Under the pieces are notes generated by a model. It was not told the origin of the DNA. It saw only the letters and a list, made by a program, of their open reading frames with translations, and ran no database searches. 64,000 nucleotides of DNA from Paenibacillus sophorae (GTDB lineage Bacteria; Bacillota; Bacilli; Paenibacillales; Paenibacillaceae): NCBI RefSeq assembly GCF_018966525.1, contig NZ_CP076607.1:4712001-4776000 (forward strand), given 5' to 3'. How positions within the stretch are numbered: the stretch's first letter is position 1; each line of letters opens with the position of its first letter. Below, piece by piece: positions 32,029 through 40,698 of this stretch. The position numbers were made by a program, and so were the translations under genes.

Positions 32029-32964
32029 TCATCTTCTCGATGAGTTTCCATGAGTGGAAGCCTGACCGCCGAACGTGCCTGCGGCTTCCGCCACCACGTC
32101 TTTCGCGATTGCGGCAAAATCGCCGTAAGACTCGGAGGAAGCCTGATCGGGAGACGCTTCCCCCCGGTCAGCGGCTTCGCCGCTATTGTGTACGCCTTCC
32201 TGTTCAAGACGCCAGTGAGCCAGAAATTCGATGTTGCCCTCACCGCCCGTGATCGGCGAGAAAGTCAGGCCCTTGAGATTAAAGCCAAGGTCACGCGCCA
32301 TTGTCAGCACATTTTCCAGCACTTCCCGATGAACCGCCGGATCGCGTACAACCCCGGATTTGCCAACCTTTTCCCGTCCGGCCTCGAATTGGGGCTTAAT
32401 CAGCGCCACAATGTCGGCTGGGCGGTCCAGCAGCGCCATGAGCGGAGGAAGAATGATCTTTAGGGAGATGAAAGAAACATCGATACTGGCGAAATCCGGA
32501 ACGGGGCCTTTGAGATCGGGCGGCGTCATATACCGAAAATTCGTCCGCTCCATGACGTATACCCGTTCATCTTCCCTCAGCGACCAGTCCAACTGGTTAT
32601 AGCCTACATCGATTGCATAAACATAGCTTGCTCCGTTCTGAAGAGCACAATCGGTGAATCCTCCGGTGGAAGCGCCGATATCCAGCATGGTTCGGCCCTC
32701 TACGTCGATACCAAAAAGGCGCAGCGCCTTTTCAAGCTTGAGCCCTCCCCGGCTGACGTAAGGGTGTACGGCGCCTTTCACCTTAAGGACAGCACTTCGC
32801 GGCACCTTCATGCCGGCCTTCTCGATACGTTCTTCATTGGCTAGAACCAAACCAGCCATAATGGCCGCTTTGGCCTTTTCTCGGCTTTCATAGAAGCCCT
32901 GCTCGACGAGCAGAACGTCAATTCTTTCCTTCGGGCTCCGTTCTTTTTCTTTACCGTGCTCCAT
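32029..32964 (-). CDS. tlyA: TlyA-family rRNA 2'-O-methyltransferase
   Basis: A 311-residue protein with an N-terminal S4 RNA-binding domain (RIDVLLVEQGFYESREKAKAAI) and an FtsJ-like SAM methyltransferase domain; the SAM site is MLDIGASTGGFTDCAL. Family members methylate 2'-O of rRNA; some are described as hemolysin-like. The C-terminal ~40 residues (rich in Glu, Ala, Ser, Asp) are an extra tail beyond the catalytic domain. ATG 32964 follows GGAG by 8 bases. It lies 37 bases after dxs, a conserved order. Confidence 0.93.
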   Translation of the reverse strand: MEHGKEKERSPKERIDVLLVEQGFYESREKAKAAIMAGLVLANEERIEKAGMKVPRSAVLKVKGAVHPYVSRGGLKLEKALRLFGIDVEGRTMLDIGASTGGFTDCALQNGASYVYAIDVGYNQLDWSLREDERVYVMERTNFRYMTPPDLKGPVPDFASIDVSFISLKIILPPLMALLDRPADIVALIKPQFEAGREKVGKSGVVRDPAVHREVLENVLTMARDLGFNLKGLTFSPITGGEGNIEFLAHWRLEQEGVHNSGEAADRGEASPDQASSESYGDFAAIAKDVVAEAAGTFGGQASTHGNSSRR

Positions 32965-33001
32965 AATCATCTCCAACTTCTATTCTCGCGTCTTGATAAA
33001 C

Positions 33002-34906
33002 TTAAGAAGATGTAGTCGTCTTGCCGTAAGGGTAAGAGCTTGCCGCCCTCATCGATTTGATCCGTCCGCACAGCTCTTCAACAGTAAGTCCCGTCAACTG
33101 GCGCTGCTCCTTAATGGAGCCGTGCTCGACAAATATATCCGGCACACCCATCAGCCCCACGTTGACACTCAGCCCATGCTCAGAATAATACTCGAGTACA
33201 GCGCTGCCCAGGCTCCCCGCCTGGCTCGCTTCTTCGAGCACGACCATCTTCGTTCCGGCCCGGGCAAGACCCTGCAGCATAGAGCCGTCCAAAGGCTTCA
33301 GGAACCGGGCATTGACAATGCTAACCTGGATTCCTTCACGTTTGAGCTGGTCCGCCGCCTCTTCGGCCAACTGCACCATCGGGCCGCACGCGAGAACGGC
33401 AATGTCATCACCCGGACGAAGCCGCTCCCACGAGCCGATCGGCAGGCAGCGAAGCTCTTGATCAAGCGCTACTCCGGTACCGTTCACACGGGGATAACGG
33501 TATGCAATCGGACCCTCGTTATATTCCAGCGCCGTCTTCATCATATGGCGCAGCTCGTTCTCATCCTTGGGCATCATCAGCACGATATTCGGGATATGCC
33601 GCATAAAAGCGATATCGTATACCCCCTGATGCGTCTCCCCGTCTGCTCCGACAAATCCAGCCCTGTCGATGGCGAACATCACATTGGCGTTATGGCGGCA
33701 GATGTCGTGTACGATCTGGTCGTAAGCGCGCTGCATGAAGGTGGAATAGACCGCAAATACCGGCTTCATTCCCTCCATCGCCAGCGCGGCGCACAGCGTC
33801 GCCGCATGCTGCTCCGCGATACCCACATCAATCATCCGGCCTGGAAATTCCTTCGAGAACGGAAACAGGCCGGAGCCTCCCGGCATCGCCGGAGTTACGG
33901 CGATCAGCCGCTCGTCCTGGCGCCCAAGCTCAATCAGGGTCTCGCCGAATACTTCCGTATACATCGGGTTCCCGACAGCCTTCAGCACCTGGCCGGATTC
34001 GATCTTATACGGCGTGATGCCGTGCCATTTATAGGAATCGGCTTCCGCCGGCTTATAGCCTTTGCCCTTCGTGGTGAGCACGTGCACCAGCACGGGACCC
34101 GCCACATTGTCGGCCTGATGGAACGTATCAATCATGGTCGCAAGATCATGTCCATCCACAGGTCCAAGATATGTAAAGCCCAGTTCCTCGAACAGAACGC
34201 CGGGGACCATCATATATTTGAGGCGGTCTTTCATCCGTTCCGCAGTCTTCGCCAGCCGGCCGCCGATCGCCGGAATCTTCCTTAGTAGCCCTTCCACTTC
34301 GTCTTTGGCACGCAAATAATGACGGTCAGAGCGAATCCGGCTTAAATAGTTATGCATAGCTCCGACATTGGGTGCGATGGACATTTCATTATCGTTAAGA
34401 ATAACCATCAGCTTGCGGCGCTCATGTCCGATATGATTCAGCGCCTCGAACGCCATGCCGCCGGTGAGAGCCCCGTCGCCGATCACCGCGACAACCTTGT
34501 TGTCCTCTCCCTTGAAATCGCGGGCCATCGCCATGCCCATCGCTGCAGAGAGGGAGGTGCTGCTATGACCAGCTTCCCATACGTCATGTTCGCTTTCGGC
34601 ACGCTTGACAAAGCCGCATAGACCGTTCTGCTTGCGCAGCGAATCGAACCGGTCCTTGCGGCCAGTCAATATTTTGTGGACATACGCCTGATGTCCGACA
34701 TCAAAAATAAATTTGTCCCGTGGACTGTTGTAGCAGTAATGCAGGGCCAGCGTGAGTTCCACTACTCCCAGATTAGAGGCGAGATGTCCGCCGGTCGCAG
34801 ACAGCTTCTCAATCAAAAACCCGCGGATTTCCTCCGCCAGAGTGTTCAATTGTTCGATCGATAGCGATTTCAGTTGCTTAGGATCATTCAGTTGTGGAAG
34901 CAGCAC
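33002..34906 (-). CDS. dxs: 1-Deoxy-D-xylulose-5-phosphate synthase
   Basis: A 634-residue thiamine-diphosphate enzyme that condenses pyruvate and glyceraldehyde-3-phosphate in the first step of the MEP isoprenoid pathway. The TPP/metal motif is VIGDGALTGGMAFEALN near residue 150. The transketolase pyrimidine-binding part (IAEQHAATLCAALA) and the C-terminal domain are present. ATG 34906. With ispA directly upstream it forms an isoprenoid unit in the conserved xseA-xseB-ispA-dxs-tlyA order. Confidence 0.97.
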   Translation of the reverse strand: MLLPQLNDPKQLKSLSIEQLNTLAEEIRGFLIEKLSATGGHLASNLGVVELTLALHYCYNSPRDKFIFDVGHQAYVHKILTGRKDRFDSLRKQNGLCGFVKRAESEHDVWEAGHSSTSLSAAMGMAMARDFKGEDNKVVAVIGDGALTGGMAFEALNHIGHERRKLMVILNDNEMSIAPNVGAMHNYLSRIRSDRHYLRAKDEVEGLLRKIPAIGGRLAKTAERMKDRLKYMMVPGVLFEELGFTYLGPVDGHDLATMIDTFHQADNVAGPVLVHVLTTKGKGYKPAEADSYKWHGITPYKIESGQVLKAVGNPMYTEVFGETLIELGRQDERLIAVTPAMPGGSGLFPFSKEFPGRMIDVGIAEQHAATLCAALAMEGMKPVFAVYSTFMQRAYDQIVHDICRHNANVMFAIDRAGFVGADGETHQGVYDIAFMRHIPNIVLMMPKDENELRHMMKTALEYNEGPIAYRYPRVNGTGVALDQELRCLPIGSWERLRPGDDIAVLACGPMVQLAEEAADQLKREGIQVSIVNARFLKPLDGSMLQGLARAGTKMVVLEEASQAGSLGSAVLEYYSEHGLSVNVGLMGVPDIFVEHGSIKEQRQLTGLTVEELCGRIKSMRAASSYPYGKTTTSS

Positions 34907-34995
34907 GTGATCTCCCCGCTTTCCTGATGTTGTAAAGTATAGCCCTCATTATAACATAAACGAAACGGCTATCGAAATCAGCCGTTTCCGTGAGC

Positions 34996-35961
34996 TTAGT
35001 GATCTCTGGACATTAAGTAATCAGCGATTTCGAGCAGCCGCGCCCCATCCGCAAATCCGCCTGCCCGTACGGCGGACTTGGCTTCTTCCGTCAACCGCTT
35101 CACTTCCCGGCGCGAGGCTTCCAGCCCGATGAAATAGGGGTAGGTTACCTTCTGCTGCCTGACGTCGCTGCCCGTCTTCTTGCCAAGCTTGCTTTCGTCG
35201 CCCACGAGGTCAAGGATGTCGTCCTGAACCTGAAAAGCAAGCCCGATGCTGACGCCGAATCGGCGCAAGGCCTCAAGCTGCTCCTCCGAAGCTCCACCTA
35301 TCCGCCCTCCTGCGAGCAGCGAGAAGACGATCAGATCGCCAGTCTTATGTAGATGAATGTAGCGCAGGCTCTCGAGATCGGTCAGTCCCTGCTCGCCTTC
35401 CATGTCAGCCGCCTGCCCGCCGACCATACCGCGCGGACCGGCCATTTCCGCCAGGTCCTCAACAATGGACAAAACGTTCTCAGCAGGCACCCCATGCCGA
35501 CGGGAGGCCTGTACGACGCTGTAAAAAGCATGCGCCAGCAGTGCGTCTCCCGCTAATATGGCTGCCGCTTCGCCGTACACTTTATGATTCGTCAGCCTTC
35601 CCCGCCGGTAATCGTCATCGTCCATTGCGGGCAGATCATCATGAATCAATGAATACGTATGCACCATTTCAATCGCTGCGGCTACTGGAAGCGCCGCTTC
35701 CCGGTTTCCTCCGATTGCTTCGCACGCTGCGATAACGAGCAGAGGGCGGAGGCGCTTGCCTCCGGCGAGAAGCGAATAGCTCATCGCCTCCGCCAGCTTG
35801 GAAGGAACCTCCCAATGCGGTGGGAAAATACACGCGAACTCACCCGTGACAAGATCACCCACACCGGCGATATATTCATTTAAAGATTCGCGGTTTCCAG
35901 AATCCGGACCCTGAGCTTCAGCCGGTTCATTTTCGGGGAGACCGTTATTATAAGGAGTCAT
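34996..35961 (-). CDS. ispA: Farnesyl diphosphate synthase
   Basis: A 321-residue trans-prenyl diphosphate synthase. The first Asp-rich motif is IHDDLPAMDDDDYRRG and the second is FQVQDDILDLVGD; the GGKRLRP motif binds isopentenyl diphosphate. It makes farnesyl diphosphate for quinones, undecaprenyl carrier and other isoprenoids. The N-terminus has ~25 extra low-complexity residues. ATG 35961 follows GGAAGGGG and overlaps the xseB stop by 14 bases. Short-chain specificity is inferred from gene context. Confidence 0.93.
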   Translation of the reverse strand: MTPYNNGLPENEPAEAQGPDSGNRESLNEYIAGVGDLVTGEFACIFPPHWEVPSKLAEAMSYSLLAGGKRLRPLLVIAACEAIGGNREAALPVAAAIEMVHTYSLIHDDLPAMDDDDYRRGRLTNHKVYGEAAAILAGDALLAHAFYSVVQASRRHGVPAENVLSIVEDLAEMAGPRGMVGGQAADMEGEQGLTDLESLRYIHLHKTGDLIVFSLLAGGRIGGASEEQLEALRRFGVSIGLAFQVQDDILDLVGDESKLGKKTGSDVRQQKVTYPYFIGLEASRREVKRLTEEAKSAVRAGGFADGARLLEIADYLMSRDH

Positions 35962-36208
35962 CGCCGTCCCCTTCCAGCGTGGAGCCAAACGGCTTCTTGC
36001 GCAGTTCTCCGTCTTCTTCCACAATCATTTCGATTTTGCGCTCCACCTGCTCAAGCTTGGCTCCGCACAGCTGCGAGAGCTTCATCCCCTGCTGAAACAG
36101 ATCGATCGCTTTCTCCAGCGGAACGTCGCCCTGCTCCAGTTCACGCACGATCAGCTCCAGCTGGTCCATTGCCTCCTCAAACCCCAGTTCCGCTTCTTCC
36201 TTCGCCAT
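35948..36208 (-). CDS. xseB: Exonuclease VII small subunit
   Basis: An 86-residue helical protein: GFEEAMDQLELIVRELEQGD, then PLEKAIDLFQQGMKLSQLC, the typical XseB pair of helices that wraps the large subunit. ATG 36208 begins MAKEE. It overlaps xseA by 32 bases and ispA by 14 bases, so all three are coupled. With XseA it degrades single-stranded DNA. Confidence 0.93.
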   Translation of the reverse strand: MAKEEAELGFEEAMDQLELIVRELEQGDVPLEKAIDLFQQGMKLSQLCGAKLEQVERKIEMIVEEDGELRKKPFGSTLEGDGDDSL

Positions 36209-37562
36209 GATCCTTCGCATCCTCCTTCATTCCCCATACCTGGCAATCCAGCTGGCCATCGGCCAGCTTGACGACCACCAGGTCGCCGAGCTGGACCTCG
36301 TTCAGCGATTTGATCAAATGCCTTTCCGTCTCGTCATAGACAAGACTGTACCCACGCGCCATGACCTTCAGCGGGCTGAGCGCGTCCAGCGCCTTAAGCT
36401 CCGCCGCAAAGCGGGAGCGCTTGTCCGCAAGACGCGCTCTCATGGCGGCGGCCAGCTCGCGCCTTGCCGCGTCGCTCCGGCGCCGCGCGGCGGTTACACC
36501 TTCGCGCGGGCTGTACCGCTCCAGGCGGTGATGCAGCACCGCCTGCCGCTCACGCGCCCGCGCCTGCCGCGCCTCGGCGGCGCGGCTCAGCCGCATGCGC
36601 AGCATGTCCAGCCGCTGCGCATGCTGGAGCAGGTGCCGGCGCGGGCTGGCCAGCACCGGCGAGCGCTGCAGCGCTGCGAGCCGCTCGCGCCCGCGCTGCG
36701 CGCGGCGCTGCAGCCCCTGGCGCAGCAGGCGCTGCTGCTGGCGGAGCTGCGCAGCCAGCTCCGCGGCATGCGGCACGGCCAGCTCCGCGGCGGCCGTGGG
36801 CGTCGCGGCGCGAAGGTCGGCCGCGAAATCGGCGATCGTAAAGTCGGTCTCATGGCCAACGGCCGAGATAACCGGAATATCCGACGCCGCAATGGCCCTC
36901 GCCACCGCTTCTTCGTTGAACGCCCACAGCTCCTCCAGCGAGCCGCCGCCCCGGCCGACGATGAGCACATCGGCTTCGCCCATGGCGTTCAGATCGCGGA
37001 TGGCCTTCACGATGGAAGGGGCAGCCCCCTTGCCCTGCACAAGCACGGGATAGAGCACAATGGCCACCTGCGGAAACCGTCTGCGCAGCGTAATCAGAAT
37101 ATCCCGAACCGCCGCGCCCGTCGGCGACGTGACGACGCCGATGCAGTGCGGATAACGGGGGAGCGGACGCTTCAGCTCCGCCGCGAACAGTCCTTCCTGC
37201 TCCAGCTTTTTCTTCAGCTGCTCATAGGCCAGGTACAGGCTGCCGATGCCGTCGGGCTGCATGTGCGTGGCGTAGAACTGGTACTGCCCGTCCCTTTCGT
37301 AAACCGTCACATTGCCCCTGGCGATGACCCGCGAACCTTCCTTCGGCACAAAAGGCAGCCGTTGGTTATGGGAAGCGAACATAATCGCCTTGATGCGGCT
37401 GCTCTCATCCTTTAGCGTAAAATACATATGGCCGCTGCCGTGATGCGTAAAATTGGAAATCTCCCCCCGAATCCACACATCGGAGAGCACTTGGTCCGAA
37501 TCCAGCTTCATGCGGATATAACGGTTGAGATCTTTAATGGAATATACCTTCCGCTCCGCCAT
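36177..37562 (-). CDS. xseA: Exonuclease VII large subunit
   Basis: A 461-residue protein. An N-terminal OB fold binds single-stranded DNA (VWIRGEISNFTHHGSGHMYF), the catalytic core follows (GVVTSPTGAAVRDI, GRGGGSLEELWAFNEE, AVGHETDFTIADFAAD), then a long coiled region very rich in Arg, Ala, Gln and Leu (about residues 260-395), and a C-terminal domain with LARGYSLVYD-like sequence (MARGYSLVYD). The coiled part is encoded by extremely GC-rich DNA (about 36.43-36.80 kb). ATG 37562. Full length. Confidence 0.95.
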   Translation of the reverse strand: MAERKVYSIKDLNRYIRMKLDSDQVLSDVWIRGEISNFTHHGSGHMYFTLKDESSRIKAIMFASHNQRLPFVPKEGSRVIARGNVTVYERDGQYQFYATHMQPDGIGSLYLAYEQLKKKLEQEGLFAAELKRPLPRYPHCIGVVTSPTGAAVRDILITLRRRFPQVAIVLYPVLVQGKGAAPSIVKAIRDLNAMGEADVLIVGRGGGSLEELWAFNEEAVARAIAASDIPVISAVGHETDFTIADFAADLRAATPTAAAELAVPHAAELAAQLRQQQRLLRQGLQRRAQRGRERLAALQRSPVLASPRRHLLQHAQRLDMLRMRLSRAAEARQARARERQAVLHHRLERYSPREGVTAARRRSDAARRELAAAMRARLADKRSRFAAELKALDALSPLKVMARGYSLVYDETERHLIKSLNEVQLGDLVVVKLADGQLDCQVWGMKEDAKDHGEGRSGTGV

Positions 37563-37572
37563 GATACCTGTC

Positions 37573-38430
37573 CTATTCCAGTCCGCGGCGGCGTTTCGCC
37601 GCAGTCAGCGTGTTAACCATCAGCATCGTAATGGTCATCGGCCCAACGCCACCGGGTACCGGTGTGATGTAGCCGGCTACTTCCTTGGCGCTGTCGTAGT
37701 CAACGTCTCCGGCCAGTTTGCCGTTATCAAGCCGGTTCATACCCACGTCGATGACAACCGCTCCCGGCTTCACATAGGAAGCATCGATAAAGTTAGCGCG
37801 GCCGATCGCCACGACCAGCACATCGGCCATCCGGCACAGCTCGGCCATATTGCTTGTGCGGGAATGGCACATGGTGACCGTCGCGTTCTCCCGCTGCAGC
37901 AGCAGAGATACCGGCTTACCGACAATATTGCTGCGGCCGATAACGACGGCATGCTTGCCAGAAAGATCGATGCCGGTGCGCTTGATCAGTTCGATTACGC
38001 CGGCAGGCGTGCAGGGCAGCAGGCTGTCATCGCCGATGACCAGATTGCCCACATTAACCGGATGGAAGCCGTCGACATCCTTCTCTACGGAAATGGCGTC
38101 GATAACAGCTTTTTCATTGATATGCTTCGGCAGCGGAAGCTGCACCAGAATACCGTCGATCTCGTCCGCATGGTTCAGTTCTTCAACCAACGAGAGCAAA
38201 TCTTCCTGGGAAGTCGAAGCGGGCAGCCGGTGTACTACCGAATCGAAGCCAAGGCTGATACAGGTTTTTTCCTTGCTGTTCACATATACCTGCGAACCTG
38301 GGTCCTCTCCTACAAGCACCACAGCCAGACCAGGCTTGACTCCGCGCTCCGCAAGCGCCTCGACCTCTCGGGCAATATCCACACGAATCTCTTCGGAAAC
38401 CAGTTTACCGCTGATGATTGCTGCTGTCAT
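37573..38430 (-). CDS. folD: Bifunctional methylene-THF dehydrogenase/cyclohydrolase FolD
   Basis: A 285-residue enzyme that interconverts 5,10-methylene-, methenyl- and 10-formyl-tetrahydrofolate with NADP. Signature motifs: EIDGILVQLPLPKH, the NADP loop VVIGRSNIVGKPVS and the C-terminal PVPGGVGPMT. The active-site Lys lies in YVNSKEKTC. Full length, 10 bases upstream of xseA, and follows nusB as in other endospore formers. Confidence 0.97.
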   Translation of the reverse strand: MTAAIISGKLVSEEIRVDIAREVEALAERGVKPGLAVVLVGEDPGSQVYVNSKEKTCISLGFDSVVHRLPASTSQEDLLSLVEELNHADEIDGILVQLPLPKHINEKAVIDAISVEKDVDGFHPVNVGNLVIGDDSLLPCTPAGVIELIKRTGIDLSGKHAVVIGRSNIVGKPVSLLLQRENATVTMCHSRTSNMAELCRMADVLVVAIGRANFIDASYVKPGAVVIDVGMNRLDNGKLAGDVDYDSAKEVAGYITPVPGGVGPMTITMLMVNTLTAAKRRRGLE

Positions 38431-38537
38431 GACACTTATCTCCCCTTTAGTGATCTTTGATCGTTGTTTGGCTGTCTATTCGTGAAAAAGGGCGCACCAG
38501 GCGCATCGTTGCATCTTTTACTGAACCAGCTTCGTTT

Positions 38538-38990
38538 TTAGGGACGGTTTGTCTTCAGTTCTTCCAGATCCTGAATCATTTTTCCCAGAACGCCGTTGAC
38601 GAATTTGCCGGAATCCTCAGTGCCGAAATGCTTGGCGAGCTCAATCGCCTCATTGACGGCAACCTTTGCCGGAACATCATTCCGGTAAATCATTTCATAG
38701 GCGGCAAGCCTTAAAATCTGGCGGTCAACGCGGGACAGCCGGCTCATCTGCCAGCCTTTCAAGTAATGCTCCAGCATATCGTCAATCGCAGGCTTGGCTT
38801 CCCAGATGCCGTTCACATGGTCCAGCACATAATCTTTTAGCTGAAGCTCGTCTGAAATGACGCGTTCCGTCTCATTTTCCTCCGACGCCTCTTCCAGCAG
38901 CATTTCCACCGCCTCGCCGCTTTCAACCTCGTTCATCTCCATTTGATACAGGCTTTGCACTATAATTTCTCTCGCTACACGTCTTTTCAT
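38538..38990 (-). CDS. nusB: Transcription antitermination factor NusB
   Basis: A 150-residue all-helical protein that binds boxA RNA with S10 in rRNA antitermination. It begins MKRRVAREIIVQSLYQMEMNE and holds RLSRVDRQILRLAAYEMIY and VAVNEAIELAKHFG, typical of NusB. ATG 38990 directly follows a purine-rich ribosome site (AGGAGG); a longer open frame upstream is not needed. It lies between the Asp23 cluster and folD. Confidence 0.95.
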   Translation of the reverse strand: MKRRVAREIIVQSLYQMEMNEVESGEAVEMLLEEASEENETERVISDELQLKDYVLDHVNGIWEAKPAIDDMLEHYLKGWQMSRLSRVDRQILRLAAYEMIYRNDVPAKVAVNEAIELAKHFGTEDSGKFVNGVLGKMIQDLEELKTNRP

Positions 38991-39309
38991 TTGTTCCTCC
39001 TTTAAATTAATCCAATTTCCGCTTGTACCTTGAACCCGAGCTCCCTTTTGGGGCAGGCTAACCAGTTGACCGATGCCGACTGGCCGGTCCGGCGGGACTT
39101 GTCCCTCGCTGTATCGCATAAGATTTAGATAGATGGAAAAACTCCCTATAATTTCAGCATAATACCCCGTTCTCATCCGAAATACTCAAATTAGATGGAG
39201 ATTTTCCACTCATCAACCGCAATCAGACGCAAAAAAACCGCACCGCCCTTCTTTCGGGCAAAGAAACGCAAATGACCAGTTCGCTCCGAAAGAAAGGCTT
39301 TAGCGCGGT

Positions 39310-39540
39310 TCACTTGAAGGGACGCCAGCGGGCCGACAGCTGCTCCAGCAGCTCCCGCCATGGGAACAGTGGAGCCTGCGCGTCTTTTCTTCCGCCAAGC
39401 GTATATCCGATGAACACAACCAGTGCAAAGAACAGCATATCCCAGAAACCGCTGATTAAATAAATGATGCCAAGAATAAAGCCAAAGGCCACTCCGGCGA
39501 TTCTACCACCGTGACTTTCCCATATTTCTCTCCAAGGCAT
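39310..39540 (-). CDS. DUF2273 small membrane protein
   Basis: A 76-residue protein with two membrane segments: IAGVAFGFILGIIYLISGFW and MLFFALVVFIGYTLGG. DUF2273 proteins are encoded together with AmaP and Asp23, as here, and belong to the Asp23/Gls24 envelope-stress group. The short C-terminal tail (KDAQAPLFPWRELLEQLSARW) is cytosolic. The stop of amaP is 16 bases upstream. A hairpin and T run near 39.23-39.26 kb could end the operon. Confidence 0.85.
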   Translation of the reverse strand: MPWREIWESHGGRIAGVAFGFILGIIYLISGFWDMLFFALVVFIGYTLGGRKDAQAPLFPWRELLEQLSARWRPFK

Positions 39541-39555
39541 AAGGGAAACTCACCT

Positions 39556-40095
39556 CTATTCCACTCGACTTTTGAAGCTTGGGGACTGGGCAAGGTTGGC
39601 AATATAGACGGACACGTCGGCAACCGGAACACCCGTCGTATCCTGCACATATTCATGCACCTGCCGCTGTACTTCCGAGGTCAGAAGCGGCAGCGAATGC
39701 TCGCCGTCCACTACGCCGCGGATCATAATTTCAAGTCCCGCCTGGGAGACGCGAATGCGCGATCTCAGGTCGCGGATGCCCTTGACCCTTCCGGCGGCCT
39801 TGAGGCTGAGATTCTCAATCGTTTCCATAGAAATCTGAATATCTCCGTACTCCGTCCGCTGATCAACCGATAGACTGGATGTCCGTTCCCGGCGAATGGA
39901 GATATAGAAGAACCGGATGCTGAGCAGGAACAAAATCACCGCCGCGACAATCATGCCGATATAAGCGGCTTCCCAATTCCTGATCTCCAGATTCCTCGGA
40001 AGAACGCCGCTTAACAGGAGGATGGCAATAACAGATAATGTTCCAATGCTCAAGCTGTAAATGAACAGCAAAAGTCTGTCTAAAATTTTAGCCAC
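39556..40095 (-). CDS. amaP: Alkaline-shock membrane anchor AmaP
   Basis: A 179-residue protein with two N-terminal membrane helices (LLLFIYSLSIGTLSVIAILLLSG and AAYIGMIVAAVILFLLSIRFF) and a cytosolic domain related to Asp23 (GDIQISMETIENLSLKAAGR). In staphylococci AmaP anchors Asp23 to the membrane. It lies between the asp23-like gene and DUF2273, the usual cluster. Confidence 0.88.
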   Translation of the reverse strand: MAKILDRLLLFIYSLSIGTLSVIAILLLSGVLPRNLEIRNWEAAYIGMIVAAVILFLLSIRFFYISIRRERTSSLSVDQRTEYGDIQISMETIENLSLKAAGRVKGIRDLRSRIRVSQAGLEIMIRGVVDGEHSLPLLTSEVQRQVHEYVQDTTGVPVADVSVYIANLAQSPSFKSRVE

Positions 40096-40123
40096 GAGCC
40101 TCGTAACCTCCTCAAAGTAGACT

Positions 40124-40151
40124 AAACCCTCGACTTGACCGTCGGGGGTTT
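40124..40151 (-). other. Hairpin between asp23-like gene and amaP
   Basis: AAACCC-T-CGAC and GTCG-G-GGGTTT pair around a 6-base loop. No T run follows on the minus strand, so it may reduce rather than end read-through, or be an RNA processing site. Confidence 0.5.
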
Positions 40152-40169
40152 AATGAAGACCGGAAGTCC

Positions 40170-40586
40170 TTATTTCACACGAAGGGCAAAATCGGTATCG
40201 TCGGCAGCGGTGTTCTTTTCCGCAGTCTTGAACTGAACGTCGTGAATGTGCACATTCACTTCTACTACCGTCAGGCCTGTCATCGTTTCGATCGACCGTT
40301 TGACGTTTCGCTGAATTTCCGCCGCCACTTCCGGAAGACGGGTTCCATATTCGATAATTACGGAGACATCCACCGCAGCCTCGCGTTGTCCGACTTCCAC
40401 CTTAACGCCTTTTGAAAGGTTCTTGCGTCCAAGCAGCTCGACAATGCCTCCGGCAAATCCGCCGCTCATGCCCGCTACGCCTTTAACCTCAACGGTCGCA
40501 AGGCCCGCGATCACTTCAATCACTTCGGGAGCGATCTGGATTTCACCGATTTCCGTACGTTCAAATTCTGTCGGCAGTGTACTCAT
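40170..40586 (-). CDS. Asp23/Gls24 family envelope-stress protein
   Basis: A 138-residue protein: IGEIQIAPEVIEVIAGLATVE, then GVAGMSGGFAGGIVELLGRK and a strand-rich C-terminal half (VEVNVHIHDVQF). This is the YqhY/Asp23 pattern. YqhY-type genes sit next to accB-accC as here, and YqhY is reported to influence acetyl-CoA carboxylase activity in Bacillus. ATG 40586 (MSTLPTEFER) is chosen over an upstream start 7 codons earlier because a ribosome site lies just before it. Confidence 0.92.
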   Translation of the reverse strand: MSTLPTEFERTEIGEIQIAPEVIEVIAGLATVEVKGVAGMSGGFAGGIVELLGRKNLSKGVKVEVGQREAAVDVSVIIEYGTRLPEVAAEIQRNVKRSIETMTGLTVVEVNVHIHDVQFKTAEKNTAADDTDFALRVK

Positions 40587-40698
40587 TTTGTCCCCCACAC
40601 CTTTCACATTTGTTCATGATGGCAAGCTTAAAGCACGTCTCTCCATTAAACATACTATATCATTTGGCGAAGTTTATGACAAACGATGCGGTTTCGTC

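Noticed and set aside
32993..34285. 430-codon frame antisense to dxs
   Set aside because: A shadow caused by codon bias; dxs is complete with all motifs.
36207..37415. 402-codon frame antisense to xseA
   Set aside because: Result of the high GC content; Arg/Gln/His-rich translation without domain; xseA is intact.
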